Shown piece by piece: positions 8,101 to 16,059 of a stretch of 33,900 nt of DNA; the first letter of the stretch is position 1, and the number at the start of each line of letters is the position of its first letter. Position numbers and translations under genes: made by a program. The DNA is from Mxb001 sp964537955 (GTDB taxonomy: Bacteria > Actinomycetota > Actinomycetes > S36-B12), in contig CAZICY010000018.1 of the NCBI GenBank assembly GCA_964537955.1, positions 1 through 33,900 of the forward strand, read 5' to 3'. Under the pieces are notes generated by a model. That model saw nothing but the letters and a program-made list of their open reading frames with translations, ran no database searches and was not told the origin of the DNA.

Positions 8101-10141
8101 TGACGGACGTGGCGTCGGACGGCCCCTCATTGCGCACGCCCAGGGCGTAGGTGATCGTGCTTCCCGGGATGGCGGGGCCGTCGTGCCACTTGGCGATCGC
8201 CAGGTCAGCGCTGCGGTCCAGGGGAGCGGTGACCGTCGAGGAGTTGTTGGACGGATCGGGATCGGGGGTGTCGCTGGCCACGGTCGCGGTGTTGCTCACC
8301 GAGCCGCTTGCCGAGGCCTCCTCGTCCACGGCGACCGTCACCGTGATGGGGGCCGCGCTGGCGCCGGCCGGAAGAGAGGGAAGGCTGCAGCGCACGGTCG
8401 GAGCCGTCTCGACGCAGGACCAGCCGTTGCCCGTCGCCGAGACGAGCGTGAGCCCGGAGGGGATCGAGTCCGTGACGAGCACCGACTCGGCGGAGCCGGG
8501 ACCGGCATTGCGCGCCTGGAGGGTGTAGGTCGCCGTCTGCCCGGCGACGAGGGTCGTGGGGCTCACGGACTTGGCGATGCTCAGGTCGGCGTCGTCGGCG
8601 ACGACCGTGAGCGATGTCTCGTTGGAGACGCCCGTCACCGCAAAGCCCGATGTCGCCGCTGTGCCGGCCACGCGGAAGTCATTGGCTAGGACGGTGCCCG
8701 CTCGGGCGTCGGATGCCACGCGCATGCGATAGGTCACGATGACGCTGGCGCCAATCGCCAGCCGTCCGCCGGCCGAGGCGCTTGCGCCCTGGCCGATGCG
8801 CAGCGTGAGCGAGTCATCGGCGAAGGTGGCCACCCCGCCGCTGTCGGGGACGGATTGTCCGTCGACCTTGAGGCTGCCGGGGACGTAGGCCGCTCCCGCG
8901 GGGAGCACGTCGGTGATCACGGTGCCCGTCGAGGCATCGCCGTTGTCGACCGTCACGTCGTTGGTGAGCACCAGGGTGTATTCGAGCTCATCGCCTGCGC
9001 GCACGACATCGCCGTCGAGGTCGACGACGGACTTGCGCGCGGCGAACTTGGGTGAGAAGAGCTCGGTGGAGAACGTGAGCGCGGCCGGGTAGTACTGGTC
9101 GCCGGACGAGGATGCGCGGAAGGTCGCCGAAGTGGCGTTGTTGGCGATGCGCCCGGTCGCGTCGATCAGTCCGGTGTCGAAGCCCAGCTGGTTGACGTAG
9201 TCGGGGGACTTTGCGGTGAAGCGCCCTGTCTTGGTGGTGATCGATGAGTTGAAGTAGTTGCCGGACGGGCGCCGGGCGTCGCTCAGGGCGTTGCCGTTGA
9301 GCAGGAACTGATCTCCGGTGATGCCGAGGTCGCCCTCGTAGGCGACGACGCCCAGAGCTGTGCGGACCGGCCCCGTGGGCGGGGTGCGGAAGCCCGCCAC
9401 GTCGATGGTCGCGGGCGAGCCCTGGGTGACGCTCACCAGGCCGTCGAACACGCTCATGGCGCGCACGGGCTCGGTCGGGTCGCCGTAGACGACGATGAGA
9501 GACCAGCCGGCGAAGTGGTTGACGCCCAGGTCGCCCTTGACGTCGGCGACGACGTAGGTGCCGCGCCCGGCTCCGCGCACCTGTGCCGTGACGTCGGCGA
9601 AGGCGGCGTACGTCTTGTTGGATCCGGACGTGGACATGGTCGTGACGCTGCCCGTCACCGTCGAGTACGCCGTGCCGCCGGGCAGGCGCAGCCGGACGGT
9701 CGCCGCGTCGGCGGGGGCACTGCCCTTGGCCTGGTCGCCGGACGCTCCGGCGCCCCAGTACAGGCCTGCGAAGAGGACGGGTGCGCCCTGCGGGATCTGC
9801 AGGTCGGCGCTCGAGGAGTTGACGGTGGACGGGTCGGCGTCGATGTCGACCATGACCATGGAGTAGCTGTTGTTATTGAACCGCGCTGAGGTGCCACCGC
9901 CCTGCAGGGCCTCGGCGCAGGTCGACACGCTGGTGGGGCAGGTCATCAGGGTGTTGCCCGCGATGACGAGGTCTCCCGCGGCGTTGACGCTGTAGCGCTC
10001 GGGGAAGGTATTGGCCCGGGGCGCGGGAGCTGTCGCGGCGCTCTCGGCGGTCGGGGCCGCCGTGGCGGTCGGGGCGCCCGCGAGGAGCGGGGCAGCCAGG
10101 GCGAGTGCCGTCAGCACGGGAAGCGCGCGCAGTCGTATCAC
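5192..10141 (-). CDS. giant secreted DUF11-repeat surface protein
   Basis: 1649 residues from GTG 10141. A signal peptide (about 1-29, ending TATAA) precedes a unique N-terminal domain (about 40-365). I then count nine DUF11-like beta-sandwich modules starting near residues 367, 516, 643, 766, 909, 1034, 1169, 1292 and 1419. Typical module features are an ADLxIxK opening, Y/F-x-L-x-V-x-N-x-GP, a DxLP turn and a closing DPDPSNN-type loop. Modules 2-9 each contain a cysteine pair about 5-15 residues apart, usually within GWxC...C, likely an intramodule disulfide. The last 100 residues form a separate tail rich in Pro and Arg. There is no LPXTG motif and no C-terminal hydrophobic anchor, so attachment to the cell is unclear. 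DUF11 modules are usually structural stalks or adhesin-like units; the actual ligand is unknown. It is downstream of the globin gene but has its own -10. Confidence 0.93.
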   Translation of the reverse strand: MIRLRALPVLTALALAAPLLAGAPTATAAPTAESAATAPAPRANTFPERYSVNAAGDLVIAGNTLMTCPTSVSTCAEALQGGGTSARFNNNSYSMVMVDIDADPSTVNSSSADLQIPQGAPVLFAGLYWGAGASGDQAKGSAPADAATVRLRLPGGTAYSTVTGSVTTMSTSGSNKTYAAFADVTAQVRGAGRGTYVVADVKGDLGVNHFAGWSLIVVYGDPTEPVRAMSVFDGLVSVTQGSPATIDVAGFRTPPTGPVRTALGVVAYEGDLGITGDQFLLNGNALSDARRPSGNYFNSSITTKTGRFTAKSPDYVNQLGFDTGLIDATGRIANNATSATFRASSSGDQYYPAALTFSTELFSPKFAARKSVVDLDGDVVRAGDELEYTLVLTNDVTVDNGDASTGTVITDVLPAGAAYVPGSLKVDGQSVPDSGGVATFADDSLTLRIGQGASASAGGRLAIGASVIVTYRMRVASDARAGTVLANDFRVAGTAATSGFAVTGVSNETSLTVVADDADLSIAKSVSPTTLVAGQTATYTLQARNAGPGSAESVLVTDSIPSGLTLVSATGNGWSCVETAPTVRCSLPSLPAGASAAPITVTVAVDEEASASGSVSNTATVASDTPDPDPSNNSSTVTAPLDRSADLAIAKWHDGPAIPGSTITYALGVRNEGPSDATSVTVIDRLPAYLRLVSVSGEGWTCTTAVECTLSGALPAGASAESLTLVAEVLADAPAEVANTASVAGDEPDPTPGNNTATDTAGTDRVFDGIESLSHPGKAVAGGPAIPVTVRSFNAGPGAVPAGADAIQTITLPRGTSLAGHSGAGWSCIPSTGSATSAPLTVRCTLPLTEAWEVDTSLTPLVLQVSVAAGETQDKTVEAVLTTTSRLRDIDLDNNRATDIITLETDADLALTTTSSAALEAGGQSRPLTFTVRNNGPVADAGPITVRFSRLTTLQLRAATGSPWACNDADGRTTCTLTGSTLAAGATAPPLTLDVSAPDPETLPRTYELTGIVSSPQPDSNPANDSATAPITVTKEAGIWTTKTASPTRVTAGDTVTFTLTVSNAPPFGGPSAARDVYLTDDFGAVGLTVESITPDNSGLDCSASTLSVVSCYLPVLEFGSAASVQVVARTDPAWTTPGRNFTNVVTATSSTPGGDRPPGQVTVTTDPASQLELTKAIRGRAAGTQLVPGSNVTYTLNVENAGPTDARGAVVVDTMPAAIAPSVASGDGWVCSVAGQRVSCATTSTLPVGGAIPPIYVTGLVSPAAAGAIVNSATVEPQSPGSGGEAEVTHVAGDFLDLDVAHFGPERLRAGADWRTTVSVRNNGPAAEPGPIRVVIDQQSASPKRASGEGWACDVGRRITCVADGPLTMGASLPAIAIVSQTPRAGTQVDSVATVNGKREDVDRSNNRSATSAILERDADIAVRKRAEEPTAAAGGTATYRITLTNRGPGATSDAQIVDSLPRGFSFDRSASDPRCTDEQAAVQCSAGRTLAAGESTTFRLVVRIGADVRGEVTNSASGSSSQRDPDPSNNRDSTSITVTPPVQPQVPVIEPPGKINDRGPTKLYEERPPTNAGQRARVQVSCLPLVQRIPRGDYSYCRLETRADGSIWIVVPGTTPLSITLRLTAPAVPGYSAMDIAYRYSTRSSGR

Positions 10142-10147
10142 GCGAGC

Positions 10148-10153
10148 ACCCTA
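10148..10153 (-). promoter_or_regulatory. -10 element of the DUF11 protein gene
   Basis: On the minus strand TAGGGT ends exactly 6 bases before GTG 10141, predicting transcription from the first base of the start codon. The 39 bases to the globin gene contain no obvious -35 and no Shine-Dalgarno sequence at the right distance. Confidence 0.6.
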
Positions 10154-10180
10154 CAAGGGGAAAAGCGGGGTGTGCCTTGC

Positions 10181-10567
10181 TCAGGCCAGCGGGGTATTCA
10201 CCATGGCGAGGGCCGCGCTGGTGAGGTAGTCCCACAACTCCGATTCGTCCGCAGGGTCCATCCGACGGGCCTCGACGGCGGCGCGCATGTGGGCGAGCCA
10301 GCGGTCGTGAGCGTCCGCACCGATGGCGTAGGGGGAGTGGCGCATGCGCAGGCGGGGGTGACCCCGGAGCTCGGAGTAGGTGGTGGGCCCTCCCCAGTAC
10401 TGCTCGAGGAACATGCGCAACCGCTCCTCGGCCGGCGCGAGGTCCTGCTCGGGATACATCGGGCGCAGGACCGGATCCTCGGCGACCCCGGTGTAGAAGT
10501 CACGCACGAGCGCGGTGAAGAAGTCGTGCCCGCCGAAGCGCTCGTAGGGAGTAAGGGAGTCGGTCAC
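10181..10567 (-). CDS. glbO: group II truncated haemoglobin (trHbO)
   Basis: 128 residues from GTG 10567. The sequence contains the GlbO hallmark MFLEQYWGGP-TYSE-RGHPRLRMRH. By alignment from memory with the M. tuberculosis protein: proximal haem ligand His77 (F8), Trp90 (G8), Tyr38 (CD1, in MYPE) and Tyr25 (B10). Group II truncated globins bind oxygen very tightly; proposed roles are oxygen handling, peroxide or NO chemistry and respiration at the membrane. The gene starts 21 bases after the ABC1 kinase stop codon, as third gene of an SDR-kinase-globin run. A CACAAT hexamer (10574-10579) lies 6 bases before the GTG, so a separate weak leaderless promoter is possible. Confidence 0.95.
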   Translation of the reverse strand: MTDSLTPYERFGGHDFFTALVRDFYTGVAEDPVLRPMYPEQDLAPAEERLRMFLEQYWGGPTTYSELRGHPRLRMRHSPYAIGADAHDRWLAHMRAAVEARRMDPADESELWDYLTSAALAMVNTPLA

Positions 10568-10588
10568 GGACCTATTGTGTCCGCTCGC

Positions 10589-11854
10589 CTAGGCGGGCTG
10601 AGCGACGGCGTCGCCGACGCCGTCGATGACCGCACGGAAGTCGACGGTCGCGTCCAGACCGCACATCAAGGCGACGGTGCCCATGACCGCGCGATGCTCC
10701 AGCAGGTAGTCGGCGGGGAAGCGCAGACGACTGGCTCCCTGCAGGGCCTGGACCGGGTCCTGGAACTGCTGCGACCGGGTCTGCAGCCACTCCTTGCTGA
10801 AGGTGAACTCCTCGCGGGTGTAAGGCCGGTCGTCGGGGTCGAGCATCTCCATGAGCTGATCGGTGGTGGTGGAGTCGCTCACCAGCCCGGCCTTGCGCCA
10901 CGCCTCCAGGACTGCCTCGTCGTCTCCGCGCGTGGACAGGATGAGCGTCTGCGCGAACAGGTGCGTGAAGAGCCCCGCGTCGTTGGCGACGCTGCCGAAG
11001 TCGAGGACGGCGAGCCGCTCGTCGTCGAGGAGGCGGAAGTTGCCCGGGTGCGGATCGGCGTGCGTGGCGCCGACGAGGCGCGGTGACCAGAAGCAGAAGC
11101 GCGCGAGCTGGCGACCGGCGGCATCACGGCGGTGCGCCGGCTCGTCGACGAGTGCGGTGAAAGGCGTGCCGTCGACCCATTCGGTGACCAGCAGGGTCTC
11201 GGTGGCGAAGTGCACCTTCGGAATGACGATTCCCTCGGGCTTCCAGGCCTTGCGGAAGCGCTTCTGCCACGCGGCCTCATGGGTGTAGTCGAGTTCCTCT
11301 GCCAAGCGTGCAGCGTGCTCGTCGACGAGCGCCCTCACGTCGAGCGTGGGCAGCAGCCGTCCGACCAGTGGGGCCATGGCGCGCAGCTGCATCATGTCGG
11401 ACTTCACGACCTTGGGGGCATCGGCGTACTGCACCTTGATGGCCACGGGGGTGCCGTCGGTCCAGGTGCCGCGGTGCACCTGGCCGAGGCTCGCCGCAGC
11501 GATGGCCTCAGGCTCGATCTCCACACCCTTGGGCAGGCCCTTGAGCTGCTTCTCAATCGTCTTGAGCGGCTGCGGCTTCGCGTCCTCGTAGAGGCGCGTG
11601 AGGGCGGTGAGCTGCGCGGCCTGATCCGGGGGAAGCGCCGAGGAGAAGACGGCCAGCGCCTGGCCGAACTTCAGCGCCGGGCCGCGGGCCTTGGCGAGCG
11701 CGGCGGTGAGGGTCTCGACGGAGGCCGCCGTCGCCTTGGCATAGACCGCGTCGCGATCGGCGCCGAAGGCAGTGGCGGTGGCGGCACCCGCCAGCCGGGC
11801 GCCCGTGGTGACGGGGACCGAGGCGAGCGAAGCTGCGCGGCGGATGAGACCCAT
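10589..11854 (-). CDS. ABC1/UbiB (ADCK) family atypical kinase
   Basis: 421 residues. Family motifs in order: KFGQ (Lys62-Gln65, the KxGQ extension covering the active site), alanine-rich loop AAAS (119-122) in place of the usual glycine-rich loop, VAIK with Lys140, catalytic-loop equivalent HADPHPGN (266-273) and metal-binding DFG (286-288). UbiB/ADCK proteins have ATPase or kinase-like activity and support isoprenoid-quinone (here presumably menaquinone) or lipid metabolism at membranes. No clear transmembrane helix is present. ATG 11854 has an AAAGGA ribosome binding site 5 bases upstream, and the start lies 10 bases after the stop of the SDR gene, so co-transcription is very likely. The actual substrate cannot be inferred. 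Confidence 0.92.
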   Translation of the reverse strand: MGLIRRAASLASVPVTTGARLAGAATATAFGADRDAVYAKATAASVETLTAALAKARGPALKFGQALAVFSSALPPDQAAQLTALTRLYEDAKPQPLKTIEKQLKGLPKGVEIEPEAIAAASLGQVHRGTWTDGTPVAIKVQYADAPKVVKSDMMQLRAMAPLVGRLLPTLDVRALVDEHAARLAEELDYTHEAAWQKRFRKAWKPEGIVIPKVHFATETLLVTEWVDGTPFTALVDEPAHRRDAAGRQLARFCFWSPRLVGATHADPHPGNFRLLDDERLAVLDFGSVANDAGLFTHLFAQTLILSTRGDDEAVLEAWRKAGLVSDSTTTDQLMEMLDPDDRPYTREEFTFSKEWLQTRSQQFQDPVQALQGASRLRFPADYLLEHRAVMGTVALMCGLDATVDFRAVIDGVGDAVAQPA

Positions 11855-11864
11855 GACGTCCTTT

Positions 11865-13400
11865 CTACGCTGCCGGCCGGGTGGAGGTCACGGCGGGACC
11901 GCCCGACAGGGGCGGCTGCGCCGACCCGCCGGGCCCCTGCTCGGCCTCGCGCACGAGGTGGCCGGCCATCCCCGGGAAGACATAGCGGTGGAAGGGCGCG
12001 ACCGACCACCAGTAGGCATGGCCGCTGAGGCCGTGCGGGTGGAAGACCGCTCGCTGCGTGAGCTGGGAGCCCCCGCCCTCGAGGGGCTCGATGGTGAACT
12101 CCAGCCACGCCCGCCCGGGCATCTTCATCTCGGCGCGCAGGCGGAGCAGGCGCGGCGGGATGCGGTCCTCGACCCGCCAGAAGTCGACGGCGTCGCCGAT
12201 GACGAGATGGTCGGGGTCACGGCGCCCGCGGCGCAGACCCACGCCGCCGACGAGACGGTCGAGGAAGCCGCGCACCTGCCAAAGGAAGGTCGCGGCGTAG
12301 TAGCCGTGCTCGCCGCCGATGCCCTCGACTGCATGCCAGAGCGTCTCGGGGCTCGAGGTCGAGTCGACCACCCGCACGTCGGTGTAGAGGGATCCACCCG
12401 ACCACTCCGGGTCGGAGGGCAGGGGATCGCTGGGCGCGCCCGGGGTGGAGGCGTCCGACCATCGCGTGGTCACGTCGGCATCGCGAATCCGCGTGAGAGC
12501 GAGCTCGACCGCGGTGTCGAAGGGGAGCAGTCCCTCGGGTGGATCGGGGATGTAGGCGGCGATGTCGTGCTCGCTGCACACCGCGGGATGGCGCAGCGAC
12601 TCCACCAGGGGTCGCGCGAGACGACGGGGCACGGGGGTGACCAGCCCCACCCAGTGGCTCGACAGGCCCGGGGAGAGCAGGTTGATGGGGAGGATGAGTC
12701 GCTTGGGCAGGCCGGCGACCGCGGCGTAGCGCTGCATCATGTCCTGGTAGGTCATCACCTCCGGACCGCCGATGTCGAAGGCGCGGTTGACGTCGGGCGG
12801 CAGGTCGGCGGCGAGCACGAGATAGCGCAGTACGTCGCGGATCGCGATGGGCTGCGTCCGCTGGCGGACCCAGCGGGGCGTGATCATCGCCGGGAGCCGC
12901 TCGGTGAGGTAGCGCAGCATCTCGAAGGATGCCGAACCCGATCCGATGACGACGGCGGCGCGCAACTCGCACGTGGGCACGCCCGACGAGCGGAGGATCT
13001 CGCCCACCTGGGACCGCGAGCGCATGTGACGGCTCATCTTGTCGACGGGGGTCTCCGGGGCGAGTCCGCCGAGGTAGACGATGCGACCGACGTGCTGCTC
13101 GCGCGCGGCGTCGGCGAAGGTCCGGGCGATGCGCGCTTCCTCCGACTCCAGGGATGAGCCCTCCTGGATGGAGTGCAGGAGGTAGTAGGCGACGTCGACG
13201 CCCTCGAGCGCGGCGGAGATGGCAGCCGCGTCACCGGCGTCGCCTACGGCGACCTGGACCTGGTTGGCCCAGGGCAGGTCGCGGACGCGATCGGGATGGC
13301 GCACGAGCACGCGCACCCGGAAGCCGGCTTCGAGCAGGCGCGGCACCAGCCGGCCGCCGACGTATCCCGTCGCACCGGTCACCAGGCAGAGCCGCTCCAT
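11865..13400 (-). CDS. NAD(P)-binding SDR-type protein fused to a DUF2867 domain
   Basis: 511 residues. The N-terminal half is a Rossmann fold of the atypical/NmrA-like SDR type: nucleotide-binding GATGYVGG (near 9-16), then VAVGDAGD and YLGGLAP. The usual YxxxK catalytic pair is not visible where expected (the region reads VDKMSRHMRSRSQ), consistent with the non-classical subgroup related to the NDUFA9 family. From about residue 340 the protein continues into DUF2867 (WSGGSLYTDVRVV ... DAVDFWRVED ... MPGRAWLEF), often a lipid- or small-hydrophobe-binding fold. This fusion is common in actinobacteria. Together with the ABC1 kinase behind it a role in quinone or membrane-lipid chemistry is plausible but inferred. 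ATG 13400 is preceded by GAGGAT ending 6 bases upstream (possible leaderless -10) overlapping GGGAGG. Confidence 0.9.
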   Translation of the reverse strand: MERLCLVTGATGYVGGRLVPRLLEAGFRVRVLVRHPDRVRDLPWANQVQVAVGDAGDAAAISAALEGVDVAYYLLHSIQEGSSLESEEARIARTFADAAREQHVGRIVYLGGLAPETPVDKMSRHMRSRSQVGEILRSSGVPTCELRAAVVIGSGSASFEMLRYLTERLPAMITPRWVRQRTQPIAIRDVLRYLVLAADLPPDVNRAFDIGGPEVMTYQDMMQRYAAVAGLPKRLILPINLLSPGLSSHWVGLVTPVPRRLARPLVESLRHPAVCSEHDIAAYIPDPPEGLLPFDTAVELALTRIRDADVTTRWSDASTPGAPSDPLPSDPEWSGGSLYTDVRVVDSTSSPETLWHAVEGIGGEHGYYAATFLWQVRGFLDRLVGGVGLRRGRRDPDHLVIGDAVDFWRVEDRIPPRLLRLRAEMKMPGRAWLEFTIEPLEGGGSQLTQRAVFHPHGLSGHAYWWSVAPFHRYVFPGMAGHLVREAEQGPGGSAQPPLSGGPAVTSTRPAA

Positions 13401-13406
13401 GGCCCC

Positions 13407-13412
13407 ATCCTC
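13407..13412 (-). promoter_or_regulatory. candidate weak -10 element of the SDR-kinase-globin operon
   Basis: GAGGAT on the minus strand ends 6 bases before ATG 13400, at the spacing seen in front of other lead genes here, but with G for the first T. GGGAGG in the same place could instead be a ribosome binding site, so the call is uncertain. Confidence 0.35.
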
Positions 13413-13444
13413 CCGCGGTCGCGGGATTCCCGCAGGTCCGGCGC

Positions 13445-13450
13445 TAGCCT
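13445..13450 (+). promoter_or_regulatory. -10 element of the DUF1707 gene
   Basis: TAGCCT ends 6 bases before ATG 13457, predicting a leaderless transcript. It is 32 bp from the candidate -10 of the divergent SDR gene. Confidence 0.6.
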
Positions 13451-13456
13451 GGCTTC

Positions 13457-13885
13457 ATGGTCACACCGGATCCCGCTCAGCGCGCAGGCGATACCGACCG
13501 CGACGCCACCGCGGCGACCTTGCGCGAAGCCTTTGCCGAGGGTCGCATCACCCAGTCGGAGCTTGAGGACAGGCTCGACCAGGTGCACGCCGCAAGAACC
13601 TACGGTGAACTCGCCCCGATCACGGCAGACCTACCAGCGAGTGCCCCCGCGCTTCCCCCGTCGCAAGCGCCCGACGCTAAAGCGGCCAAGCGCCGGCGTG
13701 ACCTGCGTGCGGGATGGGCGTCGTGGCTCGGTGTATCCGTGATCGTCAACGTCGTCTGGCTCGCTTCGTGGGTCGCCGGCGGTGACTCTCCCGGCTACTA
13801 CTGGCCCATTTGGGTCATGGGCCCGTGGGGTGCAGCCATGGTGTTTGCGACGCTGACGAACAAGGCTCGCGGCGACGACAGCTAG
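13457..13885 (+). CDS. DUF1707 / 2TM-domain small membrane protein
   Basis: 142 residues. The first 55 residues are a DUF1707 (SHOCT-like) module: DTDRDATAATLREAFAEGR followed by ITQSELEDRLDQVHAARTYGEL. A Pro/Ala-rich linker and a basic KAAKRRRDLRAG patch lead into two hydrophobic segments (about 92-108 and 114-133), a 2TM-type hairpin, with a short charged tail. The basic patch before the first helix suggests a cytoplasmic N-terminus. The exact function of such proteins is unknown; they occur widely in actinobacteria. The last four bases (CTAG) are shared with the stop codon of the convergent peptidase gene. Confidence 0.88.
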   Translation: MVTPDPAQRAGDTDRDATAATLREAFAEGRITQSELEDRLDQVHAARTYGELAPITADLPASAPALPPSQAPDAKAAKRRRDLRAGWASWLGVSVIVNVVWLASWVAGGDSPGYYWPIWVMGPWGAAMVFATLTNKARGDDS

Positions 13886-15972
13886 CCCTGCAGGCCGGTC
13901 CAGCGGGCCACGAAGGCGAGAGTGTCGGCGGCCTCGTCGATGCCGCGGGAGAGCGAGCGGGCGCCGTGGCCCACATCACCCTCGCCGCGGAAGACGACGA
14001 GGCGATCGGACACGGTCGCGTGCTGCACGGCGGCGCACATCTTGCGCGCGTGCATGGGATCGGTGCGCGTGTCGTTGTCGAATGCGACGAACATGGTCGC
14101 GGGGTACGCCGTGCCCTCGGTGACGCGATGGTAGGGGGAGTAGCCCAGCAGCCAGTCGAGCTGCTCGGGGATATCCGGGTCGCCGTACTCCACCGTCCAC
14201 GTGGGGCCGAGCTCGGACGTGGTGTAGCGGACCATGTCGAGCAGGGGCGCGACGCAGACGACCGCCTGGAAGAGGTCGGGTCGCTGGGTCATGGCCGCGC
14301 CGACGAGCAGGCCGCCGTTGGAGCCGCCCTCGATGGCGAGCTGGGATGACGTCGTCCACCCCTCGGCGATGAGGTATTCGGCCGCGGCGTGGAAGTCATC
14401 GAAGACGTTCTGCTTGCTGCCGAGCATTCCGTCGCGGTGCCACTCCTCGCCCTCCTCGCCCCCACCGCGGAGGTTGGCGACCGCCCAGACACCCCCGGCC
14501 TCGACCCAGGACAGGATCGACGCGGAGTAGCCGGGCGAGAGCGGGATGCCGAAGCCTCCGTAGCCGTAGAGCACCGTCGGCCGCGGGCGGTCCGGTCCCT
14601 CAGCCGGAGACAGGATGAACATGCGTATCTGCGTGCCGTCCTTCGAGGCGTAGGTCACCTGGCGCGAGTGCACCCTCGGAACGTCCACGACGCCGGGCGG
14701 CTCGGCGAAGAGCGAGAGTTCCTCGGTGCGGCCGTCAAAGGAATAGATGGCCGGCACGGTGGTGTGGTCGGTGTAGACGAGCCAGGCGATCGGGCCGCCG
14801 TCGGGGCGCTCGACCGGTCCGCCGAGCGTGCCGGCGCCTGGCAGCGGGATCGTGCGGATGAGCGCGCCCGTGTCGAGGTCGTGCACGCTGAGCTCGCTGA
14901 CCACGTGCCGGGTGCGGCTGACGAGGAGCAGGGGCCGCATCATCTCGGGGCCGTCGAGGATGGCGTAGCCGTCGAAGACCGAGTCGGGCTCCTCCGGCAG
15001 CAGCTCGCGCCACGGCTCGTCCCACAGGTGCTCCGGTGCGCTCACCAGGAGTCGCCCGCGCGGCGCGTCGCGATCGGTGGAGATGTAGAACAGGCCGTTG
15101 CGACCGACGTGCAGGCTCGTCTGCGCGTCGACGTCGCCCTGCACGAGCCGGAACGCGGGGGACTCGGCCGGCGAGGCCTCGAGGTCGGCGATCCACAGGT
15201 CGTTGCGCGGCTCGGTGCCCTCCGACGCGGAGACCTGCAGCCACCGGCCGTCGCGGCTCACCTCGACGCCGTAGTAGTTGGTCATCGTCATGCCGGCGCC
15301 GAAGACGAGCACATCGTCGTCCGGGTCCTGGCCGACGGTGTGCAGGTAGACGCGTCGGTGGAACTTCTGCTCCGTCTCGGGCAGCAGCTCGGGCGCGAGG
15401 CGGCGCACGTAGTAGTAGCGGTCGCCTCCGGGAAGCCAGGCGACGGGGGAGTAGCGACAGCGGTCGATGCCGTCCTCGATGCGCTCCCCGGTCGCGGTGT
15501 CGATGACGGCGAGGATCGACTCCTCGTCGCCGCCGATGGAGTACTGGACCGCGACTCGATCGCCCTCCTTGCTCGGCTGCCAGGAGTCCATCGTGGTGAC
15601 GCCCGTCGGGTCGATGGCGATGGGATCGAAGAGCGCGCGCTCCACTCCGTCGGCCCCGCGGACGTAGAGCACGGGGAACTGCTGGCCCGGCTCCCGCCGC
15701 GTCGTGAAGGTCCAGTCGCCGCGGACGTAGGGCGGTGAGATCGATCCGGCCCCCATGAGCTCGGCGATCCGCTCGGCGAATCGGTCGCGCATCGTCCACT
15801 CGGCCCGCTCGGCCGCCATGAGCGCGTCCTGCTCTGCCCGCCAGGCCGCAGTCCGCGGGTCGGCGGGATCCTCCAGCCAGCGGTAGGGGTCCGAGACCGG
15901 CCGACCATGCAGGTCGTCGACGAGGTCGAGGCGCTCGGCGGCGGGGTATGCGGGAGCGACGTAGTCAGGCAC
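13882..15972 (-). CDS. prolyl oligopeptidase family serine peptidase (S9)
   Basis: 696 residues from GTG 15972, close to the length of classical prolyl oligopeptidases. The N-terminal part (DDLHGRPVSDPYRWLEDP) and a beta-propeller region (about 75-400) precede the alpha/beta-hydrolase domain. Catalytic triad: Ser551 in EGGSNGG, Asp634 in NDTRTD (DxRV-type position) and His669 in GHG. GYGGFG and NLRGGGEEG are further S9A signatures. Members cleave short peptides, often after proline, in the cytoplasm; no signal peptide is present here. The gene is monocistronic, convergent with and overlapping DUF1707 by CTAG, and divergent from the amidase gene. GTG is chosen because the family-typical N-terminus follows directly and a -10 hexamer sits 6 bases upstream. 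Confidence 0.93.
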   Translation of the reverse strand: MPDYVAPAYPAAERLDLVDDLHGRPVSDPYRWLEDPADPRTAAWRAEQDALMAAERAEWTMRDRFAERIAELMGAGSISPPYVRGDWTFTTRREPGQQFPVLYVRGADGVERALFDPIAIDPTGVTTMDSWQPSKEGDRVAVQYSIGGDEESILAVIDTATGERIEDGIDRCRYSPVAWLPGGDRYYYVRRLAPELLPETEQKFHRRVYLHTVGQDPDDDVLVFGAGMTMTNYYGVEVSRDGRWLQVSASEGTEPRNDLWIADLEASPAESPAFRLVQGDVDAQTSLHVGRNGLFYISTDRDAPRGRLLVSAPEHLWDEPWRELLPEEPDSVFDGYAILDGPEMMRPLLLVSRTRHVVSELSVHDLDTGALIRTIPLPGAGTLGGPVERPDGGPIAWLVYTDHTTVPAIYSFDGRTEELSLFAEPPGVVDVPRVHSRQVTYASKDGTQIRMFILSPAEGPDRPRPTVLYGYGGFGIPLSPGYSASILSWVEAGGVWAVANLRGGGEEGEEWHRDGMLGSKQNVFDDFHAAAEYLIAEGWTTSSQLAIEGGSNGGLLVGAAMTQRPDLFQAVVCVAPLLDMVRYTTSELGPTWTVEYGDPDIPEQLDWLLGYSPYHRVTEGTAYPATMFVAFDNDTRTDPMHARKMCAAVQHATVSDRLVVFRGEGDVGHGARSLSRGIDEAADTLAFVARWTGLQG

Positions 15973-15978
15973 TCCTCG

Positions 15979-15984
15979 ACCCTA
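15979..15984 (-). promoter_or_regulatory. -10 element of the S9 peptidase gene
   Basis: TAGGGT on the minus strand ends 6 bases before GTG 15972 (spacer TCCTCG read on plus). Leaderless transcript predicted. Confidence 0.6.
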
Positions 15985-16046
15985 GCCAGCATGACGCGGG
16001 TCCCGCCGGGTGGGAGATGCACGGGGCGCCGAGGGAGCGGGCGACC

Positions 16047-16052
16047 TAGGCT
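16047..16052 (+). promoter_or_regulatory. -10 element of the amidase-malQ operon
   Basis: TAGGCT ends 7 bases before GTG 16060, predicting a start within one base of the GTG. No Shine-Dalgarno sequence is seen. Confidence 0.6.
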
Positions 16053-16059
16053 CTGGCGC

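Noticed and set aside
14389..15738. A 449-residue plus-strand open frame across the S9 peptidase gene
   Set aside because: It is antisense to a gene with a complete Ser-Asp-His triad, and has no recognisable start signal or domain.
16000..16046. Short GC-rich inverted repeats between the S9 peptidase and amidase genes
   Set aside because: Arms of 5-6 bases such as CGGGTCCCG are expected by chance in sequence this rich in G and C.
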